NCBI RefSeq assembly: GCF_905475345.1
Contig: NC_066591.1
Location: 7,173,501-7,237,500, forward strand
Direction of reading: 5' to 3'
Length of the DNA: 64,000 nucleotides
Source: Vespula vulgaris
Lineage: Eukaryota > Arthropoda > Insecta > Hymenoptera > Vespidae
The notes beneath the pieces were generated by a model. That model was not told the DNA's origin, did no database searches, and saw only the letters and a program-made list of their open reading frames with translations. The translations under genes were made by a program, and so were the position numbers. Positions 48,804-60,296 of this stretch are shown here, in pieces (position 1 is the first letter of the stretch; the number at the start of each line of letters is the position of its first letter).

Positions 48804-49906
48804 ATGTCTGCCTGACGGTGTGACGGCAACGCGCCAACGAAACAACACGTAGACGAACTACACCGCGTTTCGCTTTAATACCTTGCAAAGAGTCGTTCGG
48901 TCCTCTAAACGATCGATGTTTCTGCGCTTCGTATCCGCAGAAACGTATGTATGTCTAACGATTTCGAGATACGTGGGAAAGCCAAAATGTTGAAAAATTT
49001 TCTACGTAAGATATAAGTACAATTTAAAATTTGTTACATCCTGTATATTTTATTATGTGATTCTACCTAGTTGCGTACAATAACGAACAAAAAAAAAAAG
49101 AAGAGATTATACATCGATAGGATTTCTCTGTTCTCGTCCTTATTCACAAAGGAATATGTAATTACCAGTGACTCACGTTTCTTTGACGTACTTACTACTT
49201 TTGAGTTGAATTACTCATTAGTGTGACCCTTGTGTACTGCGGAAAACGAAGATTATAACGTTTCATTTCTATTATTTCAGACCAATGAATACCATTAACG
49301 AGATTAAAGTAAAAGAACGTTTTATCGAATCCTACCAAGTACGAGCTTTTTAATTTGTTTTAATATTTAATTTTAAACGCATTTAAGTCGTTGGTAAAAA
49401 CGGCTAATTACAGAATAAGTATTACAATATCTTCAATGTATTCCATAAATAAATAACGTTTCTAATTCTGTATATGAATACATTGCATTGATAAAGAATA
49501 TACATATCTTCTTTTAATTTTACTTTCGAGGAATAACTTATCAATTTACAAATAAACGAGAGATTATCTAGATAATACGAAGATAAAAAGGATTCTTACG
49601 CGAAAACAAGAAAGAAAGAAAGAAAGTAAGTGTGATAATCTCTCGCATAATTTTGAAAATATTAAGATGTAATGCTTTTAATCTTACACCTTGTAAGTAC
49701 GTATGTAGTTATATAATGTAAGACATCATTTGGTCGGACATTCCTCTCGAGGTCCTAGGTTTCCGCTGTCTCGTCGTGTATCTCTTCCGCTTCGAGGCGC
49801 CGCGTCACGATAACCCGGAGTGCCAGTAACTACGAGAACTTCCATTCCAGGATTACGAGCGTTCCTCGCACCGTCCTTACGAATATACGCCCTCTGGCAA
49901 AGACAT

Positions 49907-49989
49907 ACTCCCTCCCTTTCTCTCCCTCTCCCTCTCCCTCTCTCTCTCTCCCTCTGTCTCCCTCTCTGTCGCCCTCTCTGTCTCCCTCT
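49907..49989. repeat. (CCCTCT)/(CT)n pyrimidine-rich repeat
   Basis: CCCTCT hexamers with scattered TG. Plus-strand frames are Ser-Leu-Pro repeats and minus-strand frames are Arg/Glu/Gly repeats. Confidence 0.85.
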
Positions 49990-50057
49990 ATATCTCTCCG
50001 TTTCCCCTTCCCCTTCTCCTTCTATCTTCAGAGTCACCCGATTCGTAGTCCCGTCGA

Positions 50058-50116
50058 GTCCTTCTCACCGTGTCCTTCTTACCGTGTCCTTCTCAACGTT
50101 GTCCTCCTAGCAACGT
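50058..50116 (+). repeat. Four-copy 14-16 bp tandem repeat
   Basis: Units start at 50058, 50072, 50086 and 50101. The consensus is GTCCTTCTCACCGT, and later copies diverge toward GTCCTCCTAGCAACGT. Confidence 0.75.
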
Positions 50117-50121
50117 CGTAA

Positions 50122-50149
50122 GAGACGAGACGAGACGAGACGAGACGAG
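50122..50149 (+). repeat. (GAGAC)5.6 pentanucleotide repeat
   Basis: Perfect GAGAC units six bases after the 14-bp tandem repeat. The two arrays form a local repeat cluster. Confidence 0.85.
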
Positions 50150-50879
50150 CATCGTAATGAACGATGCGAATTACAGGGCATCCTGAAGCGTCGATCTATG
50201 TATTATACATATACAGGTATGTCCTATATACTTACATACTTGTACTTAACTAGGTAGTTGCTCCGTTACTCTCTAGCAAAGCTCTGCTCTCCAGTGCGTA
50301 TCATCGGCGTCACTGAACTCCTTGGACCATTAAAGAGCAAAGACTACGATCGAAAAAGACACTAAATAATTCCTTTCTAACGATGAAAATAAGTTCGACA
50401 ATGAAACCGATTAAAAATGAGAAAAAAGTGACCAATCTCTTCCGAGACTACAAATTTGATTAGAAGTCTACGACAGTTCTTGGTAAGTAAAAGAAGATAA
50501 TACTTTATTTATATCGTTCGTTAATATTTAACTAGCAATGTAATTTTAAGTAATATCAATAACTTTTTATTATTTTGACCGAAGCTTTTTAATTTCTTTC
50601 CGATAAAATAATTTATCAATCAAAAACTAAAAACGGCTATGTTCAATAGAAAGAACTTTTCGATAGATTTAATGAATTTAAATAATGTATATAAATTATA
50701 GACGTATATACCGTAATATATGGAAGGTTTACTTTAAATTTAACGTGTAGTATAGAAAAATAATACAAAAGGTCGCGTAAATGTTTTTCTTCACCAATAT
50801 AACAACAATACCTTCGATTTAAAAACAAGTCTCTAAACGTTTGTTTACATATTAACATTACATTAATACATATACATTA

Positions 50880-50945
50880 TGACTCATTCAGTGTATATCG
50901 AAAAGAAATATATGACTCATTCTGTGTACGTCGAAAAGAAATACA
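50880..50945 (+). repeat. 33-bp direct tandem duplication with AP-1 motifs
   Basis: Copy one (50880-50912) begins TGACTCATTCAGTGTATATC and copy two (50913-50945) begins TGACTCATTCTGTGTACGTC. Both continue GAAAAGAAATA. Only a few substitutions separate them. Each begins with TGACTCAT, a consensus AP-1 (Jun/Fos-type bZIP) site. Confidence 0.85.
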
Positions 50946-51987
50946 ACAATTAAGTCGCTAATGACAATAGAAAATCGTTTAGATTCGTTATTCGACCCAC
51001 GTTCGAACTTCATTACGTCGTAAAATCTACGAGGAGATGAAAGAAGGGACAACTTTAACGAATGTTTCTTACTTGATATCTACGGAAATACGAGAGAGAG
51101 AGTGAAGGAGAAAAAATATCGGAAAGACATTGGTAATCGATAACGTATAATCGAAATATCACATTCTTACTAGTGTTGCTGCGAAAAAAAAAGATTAATT
51201 ATAGAAAGACTTGTCTATAACCTCGAACGTCACGAAATAGATCGACTGTGAAATATTTATTTCTTTTTTTTTTTTCTTGAAGAACTGGAAAAGACGGATC
51301 GCCGTCTTTGATCTTCTAAAATCCCATGTCTCCTCGTCTTTCGAAATCATTGACTTCTCGTCACGCCGAGTAGACTTACCAGCGCTCGTTAAACTTATTA
51401 CGTTTGCATAAACTTCCAAATTGGAACGTGTCTTCCATAAGGAAAGCGTACTAGTACGTAGGTAGGGCGATTTCGACAGGCTGTAATTAAGAGAACTACT
51501 CGTATATAGACCTGTCATTAACGTGGCAGCGTGATTATTCGAAGTCTAATCACGAGTCTGAAAGTAACGAAACATTTTCGCGAACGCAAATAGTAACGTT
51601 GGATTGTTATTTGAGGTCTTTACTTTTTATTTCCTGTCTTTCATAAATCTCTTTTAAATCGCTCGTTAATTCTTAATAAATATTAGTCTGCCGATCGTTA
51701 GACGGAGGATTGAATGTACTTTAAATAAAATATAGTGTCTTTGAACTGCTTTATATATCGTAAAGAAACTTCTCAATTCCTTTTTTCCTTTTACGTTTTA
51801 ATAATAAACTTCAATTTAATAGTTTACTTTATTTAATCTTGATTTGTAATTTTCCTTGGAAATCGTTATTCTACTACAGACGATGTAACTCATACTGTAA
51901 TCGAGTATTAAGTATGAATTAAATATTCTTTACTTGTACCCTATCTATCTTTTTCTTTTCGGAAAAGAACTCTCTGGTATAAACTCT

Positions 51988-52054
51988 AGAAGAAAAAGAA
52001 GAAGGAGAAGGGAAAGGGAAAGAGGGAGGGGAAGGGGAAGAAGAAGAAAGAAAG
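51988..52054. repeat. 67-bp polypurine tract
   Basis: AAG, GGGAAA and GGGGAA units without a pyrimidine. Confidence 0.85.
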
Positions 52055-52148
52055 TTTTGAACTCGACGAAACTACGACGACTACCCCTGAATCGTTTCGC
52101 CTTCGCGTCTATTTCGAAACAAATTCTATCCGTGACCAGTGCTAGCAG

Positions 52149-52171
52149 CCGTTAACACCGTTAACGCCGTT
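52149..52171 (+). repeat. 9-bp tandem repeat CCGTTAACR, 2.5 copies
   Basis: CCGTTAACA, CCGTTAACG and CCGTT follow one another. Each full unit contains the palindrome GTTAAC. Confidence 0.7.
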
Positions 52172-52457
52172 TTCTCGTTGGTCATTATATCGCGCGAACA
52201 CTTCTCTTCCTCGTTTCATTGTATCGAGAAACTTTTCAGGATAGATCGTTCCAAGAGTAAAGAAAAGAATAAAAAGAAAAGGTGAAACCCTCTTGGACAG
52301 GATTCAAGAAAAGTATCAAGATCGGAAGGGAGTCCTTCGATAATTTAATTAACAGTGTCTGTACTTTAGATTCACTTGAAAAAGATTAATTAATAAGCAT
52401 TTTAATTGGAACGAATTTTTTACAATATATAATAATAATATTTTATAAATACTCGAG

Positions 52458-52503
52458 CTCTTTCTTTCTGTCTGTCTCTGTCTCTCTTTCTCTCTCTCTC
52501 TCT
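52458..52503. repeat. (CT)n/(CTGT)n microsatellite
   Basis: CTTT and CTGT units grade into pure CT. Confidence 0.8.
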
Positions 52504-55500
52504 ATCGTCTCATCTCTCTCTATCCATCTCTCTTCCTCTCTGAAAAAATATTCTCAAGTCATTTTTAAAAGTCAGGAAGAAATATAAATAAAAAGGAGGT
52601 ACAAAGTTGTAAAATCGTTAGATACTTTTCGTGTATATACAATCGTGTATCGAACACGCCCGAACGAGTTGCCCTTCCGTCGGCATCGTAGTACTCCGCA
52701 AAATGTCGATCCACGTAGGAGAGTTATACAGGAACGAGTGATGTACGACACGAGTAATATATTTCAGCGACCGGTAGTAGCAGGGCAACGCTTTAGCTGC
52801 AACGTCCATATATTCGGGAACGATGCATACGTCAACCTTTGCTGCTACGAACGGACTTTCGAAGCGAGAACAGAGTATAGACAGAGAGAAAGAGAGAACA
52901 CGAATGTACAAGATAAAAAAAGAGAACATAGGATCGAGCTATGTAAAACATTCATTAGTTAGGTCATTCTATATTATCGAGAGCTTTCATACGAAAGTAC
53001 AAGCTTGTCGAAAGTAATTTCAAAATGACCTATAATACCCTTGTTACAGTGAATTTTATTAACAACAATCTAGGATTTTAGAGTGCTTTCAAAAGATCGT
53101 TTGTTGCATCGCATATTCAATAGCATATAAATCTCAAAGAGAGATTTATTTGAATCAGCAATATATATACATTCATATTAAGAAAAATGATAATTTTGTA
53201 ATACTATAGACGAATGGCTTTTATCTTGCTCTCTTTAAACATGCTATAATTGTAAATTATATACTATTCTTTTTAACGAATGAAAGGTACACGAATTTAT
53301 TCGATGATACGAAATGAATCGATTAGATAACATATTTTTCAACAAAAATTCTGCATAACGTAGGACACTTGTATACAACACAAAATGTAAAAGAACCTTT
53401 ACTCCGGATAGGAATAGTAAAAATATCCTCGATGAAACAACGTAGGCGTCGTTCGAGAGTGCCGATGTTGCCAAACGAAATTTATTATTCGCTCGATATA
53501 TCACTCGATAGCGTGTGTAACGGGCGGACGGATCGACGTTTCGTACGGCATTACGCACACGCGGCCATTTGATCACTGGCAACGCACAGCCTGGTGGCCG
53601 CGAACGCTCTAAAGCGAAAAGTGCCAGTGGGAAAAAGAGGATGGGAAAGGGAATGGCCGACCGAGAGGATCATCCTGTCAATATTCGACTTTTATTCTTT
53701 ACCTTTTCCAATAGACACAGTGATTTTGTTATCTTTGAAACAGAGTGAAAGTCAAAATGGTGATCCATTTACTCGCTATTTTCTCCTCTATCGATTTAAG
53801 TCGAAGGATCTATCTGTGTTATTATCATTATGTATTGCATTATATCGTATAATATATAATAATGATAATCTTTTATCGATCCTTGTATTATTATTATTAT
53901 TATTGTCGTTGTTAATTATACAATAAAAATATAATATTACATATATATACCTGAGTATATGATATAATACAATAATTATAAAATAAGATAGAGAGATGAA
54001 GGAGAAGGGGAAAGAGGAGAAAAACGAGGTATTGATATGAAAACTGATAGAAAATATTAAGTGTTTTAATTCGTTTCAGGTATCGATAGTACGATTGTAA
54101 CACTTTCCTGATATTAAAATATCGAAGATAAACTTTTAGTGATATGTAACTTAGTGATCGTTCGGCACACAAATAAAGCTCACGTCGATTCTTTTCAACT
54201 TTTTTTTACGACTATTACCAGAAGATTACGATAGCTTGAGATCGTTGAATCGATAAAACCGGAGCTCGAGCATTCACGATGAACGGTCGATCGAAGGAAC
54301 GCTCGCAGTTAGAGCCGTCTAAAGAGGAGGGCTTTATAAATCGACTAATAAAAACAATGATCCGACTGGAACGAGATACGATAATAGACCTCCTAAGTAG
54401 TTTCACTTAACTAGAAAGAGAAAGAAAGAGAGATAGCAATTCGATACTTTTTAGATGTTTTCCAATGATTCCTCGAACACAAATCCTTCGAATCGATTTC
54501 ATTGTATCGAATGTCGCTCGTATATGTATTAATTAACTAACGGCTAGACATAGAAGAACATACACACTCTTTCTCTTTTTCTCTTTCTCTTTCTCTACCT
54601 ACCTATACCTATCTATCTATTTATATATCTCTCTCTCTTCAGATAGAGTACCTGATCGTTCTCTGAAACAATGTCGATATTTCGTAGAACCGATCGAACA
54701 AACGATAGTCTACTATATAAAGATTCGACGATACGATATCCTCGAAGATAGTCCTCTCTTACAGATCTTATTCCTTGTCTCGTAGAACTCGTTTACCTTG
54801 TCGCTCGTTCGCCAGGAATCGAATCGATAAATGATCGTACAGAATTTCTAAACGGTCTAGACGAAATCAGTAATCGAAAGGATTGAGAGCTACCGTTCGA
54901 GATCGAACGAGTCGGTGAAGATCCCTTTATAAAAAAGATTCGTTTATAGGCCGCGGTCAGAAAGGCTCGATTATTTCTTTTTCGATCTCATTTATTCGGA
55001 CTCTTTCCTTCTCTTTTTTCCTTTCTCTTTCTTTCTTTCTCTATCTCTGTCTGTCCCTATCTTTCTTTTTTTCTCATTCTGATGTAGGGAAAGATGGATC
55101 GATAGAATACACATACCCAAGTTCTTTCTTCTTTTTTCTGAACGTTTTATCATGTTTTTCTCTTTTTCTTTCTTTTTTCTCTCTCTTTCTCTTTCTCTTT
55201 CTCTTTTCCATATCCATATCCATCTTTCTCTTTCTACGAATCGAGTTCGTTATTTCTAATAACTCGACCGTATCGTTATGCAATGTTATGGAAAAAGGCT
55301 TCGACGTCGTCGTTAAATTTAGTGCGGTAAATTCAACATCAAGATTTTCGAAAATCTCAAAGAAATAAAAAGGACTTGAAAAGGTTTGGAATTTCTGCAT
55401 ACGACGGTTTTCACGCTCACTTGCAGCTGGTCAACAACCAACGGCTTTATAAAATCGTCTATATTTCAGGAATTCGTGAAAAATCATTTCGACAGATTTT

Positions 55501-55896
55501 ATATTTATATTTCGAAAAATTTCGACTAGAATTTGTCTTACGTATCATTAAGAAGGAAAAAAGGGATAGGTTTCTTTTTTTTTTCTTTTTTTTTCACACG
55601 TGCTTCAACAATCGTATTAATGATCGACGAACAAGTCGATGGAATCGTTAATTGCCGTGGAACGATGCGTCCAAATTGAAATTTATATCGATATTTCTAT
55701 TAAACGTAAGCTGGTTCAGATACGGATAGAGGACGAGAAGAGGAAGCGACACGGTGGTGTTCGAACTGCAACGAGAAAGAGGATGGGGGTACACGTCAAA
55801 ATGGAGCGTAACTTTTTCGTATAAATGCTTTCGTTGCTCGAAATGACGGAAATATTGTAGAAAAAAGAGAGATACGAGACTGGTGATATATGTACC

Positions 55897-55942
55897 TACG
55901 TATATATACATATATATGTATATATATACATGTATGTATACA
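55897..55942. repeat. 46-bp TA-rich alternating tract
   Basis: Strict alternation of TA with occasional TACA/TGTA. It abuts the left end of the MITE and supplies the TA target. Confidence 0.8.
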
Positions 55943-55970
55943 AGGTGGGGCGTTTAAATGTGGGAATATC
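55941..55970 (+). repeat. Left terminal inverted repeat of the MITE
   Basis: This end starts CAAGGTGGGG and contains the shared TTTAAATG block followed by GGGAATATC. It pairs imperfectly with 56103-56130. Confidence 0.55.
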
Positions 55971-56102
55971 TATTTGAATATTTGTTATTTACAAATGAAC
56001 GAGACAACGTTATAAGAAGAAATGATTTTAAAGGAAATCATTGGGGAGTATTGTAATTGTATTTTCTGGATAAACTTTTTCCTTAAATCTACAGAATATT
56101 CT

Positions 56103-56130
56103 GATGTTCCCATTTAAATTACTCACACTG
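56103..56130 (-). repeat. Right terminal inverted repeat of the MITE
   Basis: Read on the minus strand this starts CAGTGTGAGT and shares TTTAAATG and GGGAACATC with the left end. It is two bases shorter because of small indels. Confidence 0.55.
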
Positions 56131-56869
56131 TATATTCTGAAACGCACAATATATTTTCTGCTCTACTGTGCGTATTACTCTCAGCGAGCTTCGAAATCGT
56201 AGAATAGGATGCTGTATCGTCTGTTTCCTCTCTCCTACATTTACTAATAATAATAAAATACATACCGCGTTATGTAATTGTAATAATAATATAACGTATA
56301 ATATGAATTACAAGATATTAATGTAATTTTAATATTTTAATCAAGAACGTATATCTAATGGGAAGATAATCTTCAATCTGAAACAGGAGAAAAGAAAAAA
56401 AAACGAGAGAAGAGGAAACCGGTCTAGTAAGATCCATTAAAATTTTCTACATCATTTCTATTCCATTTGATGATAAAGAAAACATCAAGATACGTCAATA
56501 CAGAGTAAAGTGGAATTTCGACTAAATAAATTCTCCTCTTATCTGGGTTCCGAACACAAGAGGAGCGAGTATTCATTTTGAATCTAATTAACGTAGTTTC
56601 GATGATAGATAGGAACTGTACAAGAAGCAACCTGGATGTCCAATGAGAAAATAAAAATGGAAATATAATTAATAGGATCGATAAAGTCATTCCCTGTTCG
56701 TAGGGTGATAAACGAATTAACAATCTGATAACAAATATTCGGAAAAAAGAAAAAAGAAAAAAATTAATCGTTACATATAAATAATTTATTTTATATGGAA
56801 CATCATGAATTGAAAAATGTATTAGTTTTTTAAAATCGCGAACAGGAAGGTATAATGGTATAAGAAAGA

Positions 56870-56917
56870 TAATAATAACAATAATAATAATAATTATTAT
56901 TATTATTAATATATTAA

Positions 56918-56993
<76 letters not shown>
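56870..56993. repeat. (AAT)n-(ATT)n compound array with 25 perfect ATT units
   Basis: An (ATA)n stretch (56870-56893) meets TTATTATTA and a TTAATATATTAA palindrome, then a perfect (ATT)25 array at 56919-56993. The left AAT part and right ATT part are complementary and can form a large AT hairpin. The long minus-strand Asn/Ile frame over it is an artefact. Confidence 0.92.
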
Positions 56994-56997
<4 letters not shown>

Positions 56998-57091
56998 AAT
57001 AAATATTCGTATGTATCTTTCATTTTACTTGTCGCACAAATGTAATCACATTGCTTGGGCAAGATTAAACGTAGAACATTGCAAGGAAACA

Positions 57092-57114
57092 ATCAGCTTT
57101 TGCATAAAGCTGAT
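57092..57114. repeat. Perfect 9-bp hairpin
   Basis: ATCAGCTTT and AAAGCTGAT pair around a TGCAT loop. No T- or A-run follows that would suggest anything further. Confidence 0.65.
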
Positions 57115-57899
57115 CGAAGTTTAATCAGCAACGATTTTCTTCCCTCGTTAACTTTCTACCATTGAGGCTGTCTACAATATATATTTTTTTAAAGGGATCA
57201 AAATATGAAACGCATCGTACGAGTTTCACAGGACGAGGGATAGAAATACTTTGAAAGCTTTCAACGATCGACAACACGGAAAGCGACTTTACGGAGATAA
57301 ACAAATACAGGAAAAAGGAAAATGTTGAAAGAGGCAAAGAGCGAACAGAATCGAAAATTTACGACAATATCGTTTTCCTCTTTCTTTTCAATTTCTTTAA
57401 TAACGTCACGATTTTATGTTTTGTTCATTCAACGGAATAGAAAGATAAATAATATTTTTCATTTAATGTTTATTGTTATACGAAATATGCGACATAGCTT
57501 TGTAAACGACTTTTTAAAAATACTTGCTATTACTATAATGAAGTTAAAAGTAAAACATACAAAACGAAATAATACAAAATAAAAATATAATTATAATTTA
57601 TATTTACAAATATTTGTTGATGCATTAAATATTTTTGAAAGAGGACTGATTCGTTGAATGAATAATTAAATATTAATATAGACAAGGTAAAAGATCCCTT
57701 TACATGATAAAAGAATCGAATGTTCGATAGAAATAATGAAATAAGATGATGTATGTACGCGGATAAACGTACGCGATTCGATTTTTGAAACTATTTCCCG
57801 GGCTGACTGAGGGATAAAGGTTTTGTTACGAGGATATCTAAAAATGCAAGCTAGGTTTCGTGTCACTATAGACGTAGGTTTGGCCCTTTGATCGTTGAT

Positions 57900-58100
57900 T
57901 CATATCACCGATGAAAACGTTATGTCGATGCTCGCTGACAAAGCTAAACCGAAATCCAATTTACCAACGTAAAAAATTAATCTGTTCCGACCAGCGTAAC
58001 TAACTTGGGCCGATGATACCACGCTAGTGATACGTTGACAGATAGTTGTTTTTGCGCTAGCAAGCGAGAGCTGGCGCAGCAATAGCAACACCAATATCAT
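57900..58100 (-). other. Small open frame with signal-peptide-like start
   Basis: On the minus strand an ATG at 58100 opens 66 codons to a TGA at 57900. It begins MILVLLLLRQLSLASA, which resembles a short signal peptide with an ASA cleavage site, followed by KTTICQRITSVVSSAQ. The mature part would be about 50 residues with a single Cys, so it is not a disulphide-rich peptide such as a defensin. An Arg inside the hydrophobic core and a weak ATG context (C at -3) argue against it. No intron, polyadenylation context or homologue is evident. It could be a small secreted protein, a first exon or a chance frame. Confidence 0.17.
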
Positions 58101-59016
58101 TCGATTGCGTATCCAGCAATATCTCACGTATGTATATCATAGAGAATGTTCGTTTCTGACAGCAGCAAATCGATTGTTCTCTTTCATTTTTAATCGACTC
58201 AAAGTACGAAACCAATCAGTAATTTGCATTTTCAATATGTATTTATATACTTGCTGCACAAAGAAAAATTCATATATGTATTTATGTATAGGCATTTACC
58301 TATGCAATAAAGAGATTCAATGGATAAAAATCGTAAATAATATTCACGTTAATATTGCTCCTATATGATCTTATTTCTGATTTATATAACTATTTATTTC
58401 TCTTCTTCATTCTCTACGAATGCTGAGACATATTTTATCTATTTATATTTTAATGTATTTATCTCTTTAATGCTCACATCAGGACAATGTTAATTGTTAA
58501 ATGCTATTTATAAGTTTAAACTTTTCATTATGGTTGATTGGCTTGAGAGTATTTGTCATCATGTGCATACGTATGTCACGTTTCCTGAAGTTCAAAGGCT
58601 AACGATATCTCGTTCCTTCGAAGATCGAGTTTCCTGTTTTAAATTTAATCCTCCGCCTGAAAAATTTCACTCGAGTCGAGAAGAAGGATCGAGTTTGAAA
58701 AGGAAGTCCAATTTTATCTTCGGTCTGTGTCAATACGACGTGAAAACATGATAAGACATGGCCAAGTAGTATCGTTCGAGAATGGTATTTATAGAAGATA
58801 TAATTGATAGGAGGCTAATGAAGAATTTACTGAGATATGACCTCGGTATAAATATAAATTTTTACTATATACACAACTATATATAGATTTATATATTTAT
58901 CATAGATTTAATATATGCAACTAACAATGTTTCTATTTTACCAATCATTTGATCGTGTGTATTAATTATTCGTAAAAATATCATTAATCACGATTGTAAT
59001 CACCATTATTGTAATA

Positions 59017-59044
59017 ATATATATGTGTGTGTACGCGCGCGCGT
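59017..59044. repeat. (TA)(TG)(CG) alternating tract, 28 bp
   Basis: TA steps, then TG steps, then five CG steps in unbroken purine-pyrimidine alternation. The CG end is a strong Z-DNA candidate. Confidence 0.75.
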
Positions 59045-59207
59045 TTCTTTATATGCACTTTTACATGCATTTAATATGACATTAAGAAAATTTCATTAGA
59101 AAATTTTCCAATCGTTATTTCCAAATCTGTAATTCAAAAATTTCATCTTTTATACTCGGTAGGTATTATTAGAATTAATTTAGGTGAGCGAGAGTTTCGT
59201 AGAGTAG

Positions 59208-59256
59208 AGACCTTAATTATTCGGATGGCTTCTTAATTTAATTGCTTTAATTAGCG
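59208..59256. promoter_or_regulatory. Cluster of homeodomain-type TAATTA cores
   Basis: TTAATTA at 59213-59219, TTAATTTAATT at 59233-59243 and TAATTA at 59248-59253 lie within 50 bp, followed by a CpG-containing stretch. TAATTA is the core of many homeodomain sites. AT-rich DNA produces such cores by chance, so this is only a candidate enhancer. Confidence 0.25.
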
Positions 59257-60160
59257 GTCCCGCGTGATCACGGCACGGTAACGCCACGAAGCGTTTTTCT
59301 CGGTGCACCGCGAGCTTAAGCGTAGTTTATGCGGATCTCGATCGTACAAGAAACGCGAGATTTCTTCCGCACGTTTCTTTCATTCGCATTTTGCTTATCG
59401 TATCGACTTGTATATTTCACGAGAGAACATAACGAATGATCTTACTAGGTAAAGAGAAACGATCAGCGATCTCGAAACGATAATACGATTCTCTCCATTT
59501 TCTCACGGAAGTTAAATTTATTCTATAAGACATTATAATTTTTTATTCATTTATAAAGTAAATATAAATCTTTGAAGAATCTCTCTTTTTATTATTAATC
59601 GATATCTATTATGGTTACACTGTTTTATTTTACTTCAAGGATCTATCGTACCACGAATAATCATACCACTCGGAAGGTTAATAATCAAGTCTCAAAGAAC
59701 GAACGATTCATAAACAATAGAACTGAAAACGCAGCATCCCGGTACTCGTAGTTCCTACGAGAGAGATTTACCCGTATAGTCACATCGTCCTGCACATCCG
59801 TGCAAACATACGCGTGGAGAAAATATATTTCCGCGAGCCCGTAATTAAGTACTCGACGCCGAGCATCGCATTGGGATTGGTGAAAACAACTCTCGGAGCA
59901 CGTCCACTCGAGTGTCCGGGAGCTTCCCTCTTCGCATAATTAAGCCCTTAACATTCCACGTCTCTTCTTCGTATTCTACCTCCGTTCACTGGAATGCACT
60001 TTCGTTCGTCGTTCTTTTCCTTCTTCGGACGTTCGTAATACGCGTCGAGGCAGCAAGTTGAATCCCTGCTGATGTCTCTTCTCTCATTCTCTTTCTCTCT
60101 CTTTCTTACCAAGTGGATGACAAATTTACCTTTTAACGCGTGTTCCTAGATTTAAATACG

Positions 60161-60193
60161 TTTCTCTTTCTCTTTCTTTCTTTCTTTCTTTCT
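60161..60193. repeat. (CTTT)n microsatellite
   Basis: TCTCTTTC followed by regular CTTT units. Confidence 0.85.
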
Positions 60194-60261
60194 GTGGTAC
60201 AAATATAATAAAACGATATGCGAGAAAAAGTCGTACGATAAAATAATTGTAAGAAAAACGA

Positions 60262-60296
60262 AATAATAATAATAATAATAATAATAATAGTAATAA
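60262..60296. repeat. (AAT)9 microsatellite
   Basis: Nine perfect AAT units, then AGTAATAAT. This is a smaller relative of the 57-kb array, on the opposite strand sense. Confidence 0.88.

Larger units (their letters stand above)
44721..50057. other. Gene-free stretch
   Basis: AT-rich DNA with CpG-richer patches at 45.7-45.95, 46.97-47.35 and 48.6-48.95 kb. The first patch carries a long plus-strand frame (45605-46111) whose second half is Tyr/Phe/Ile/Ser-rich and shows no domain. Confidence 0.45.
50150..55896. other. Gene-free stretch with short duplications
   Basis: Contains the AP-1 duplication, a polypurine tract and the CCGTTAAC repeat. CpG-richer patches at 52.62-52.87, 53.4-53.7 and 54.2-54.9 kb have open frames on both strands but no recognised family or splice pair. 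Confidence 0.45.
55941..56130. mobile_element. MITE-like non-autonomous DNA transposon, about 190 bp
   Basis: The left end reads CAAGGTGGGGCGTTTAAATG and the reverse complement of the right end reads CAGTGTGAGTAATTTAAATG, each followed by a GGGAA(T/C)ATC block. This gives imperfect terminal inverted repeats of about 30 bp, with weaker similarity (GAATATT) further in. TATA flanks both ends (55937-55940 and 56131-56134), consistent with the TA target duplication of the Tc1/mariner (IS630) superfamily. The inside is about 130 bp of AT-rich DNA with no transposase frame, so it would depend on an enzyme supplied elsewhere. The insertion sits at the end of a 46-bp TA-rich alternating tract. TIR divergence suggests an old copy. 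Superfamily assignment is inference from TIR and TA flanks. Confidence 0.6.
56131..57899. other. AT-rich gene-free stretch
   Basis: Dominated by the ATT array. A 9-bp hairpin lies at 57092-57114. Nothing coding was recognised. Confidence 0.5.

Noticed and set aside
49726..50037. Minus-strand frame ending MEVLVVTGTPGYRD... after an Arg/Glu/Gly repeat
   Set aside because: Most of it is the CCCTCT repeat. The last 40 codons are CpG-rich and lack stops on both strands. No splice site or family was recognised.
52618..52962. Overlapping plus and minus frames of mixed composition
   Set aside because: Both strands are open over the same CpG-rich interval, with no donor or acceptor pair and no recognised motif.
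56424..57092. Longest open frame (222 codons, minus strand) with a poly-Asn and poly-Ile run
   Set aside because: It is created by the AAT/ATT array. The flanks are Ile/Phe/Leu-rich AT sequence with no domain.
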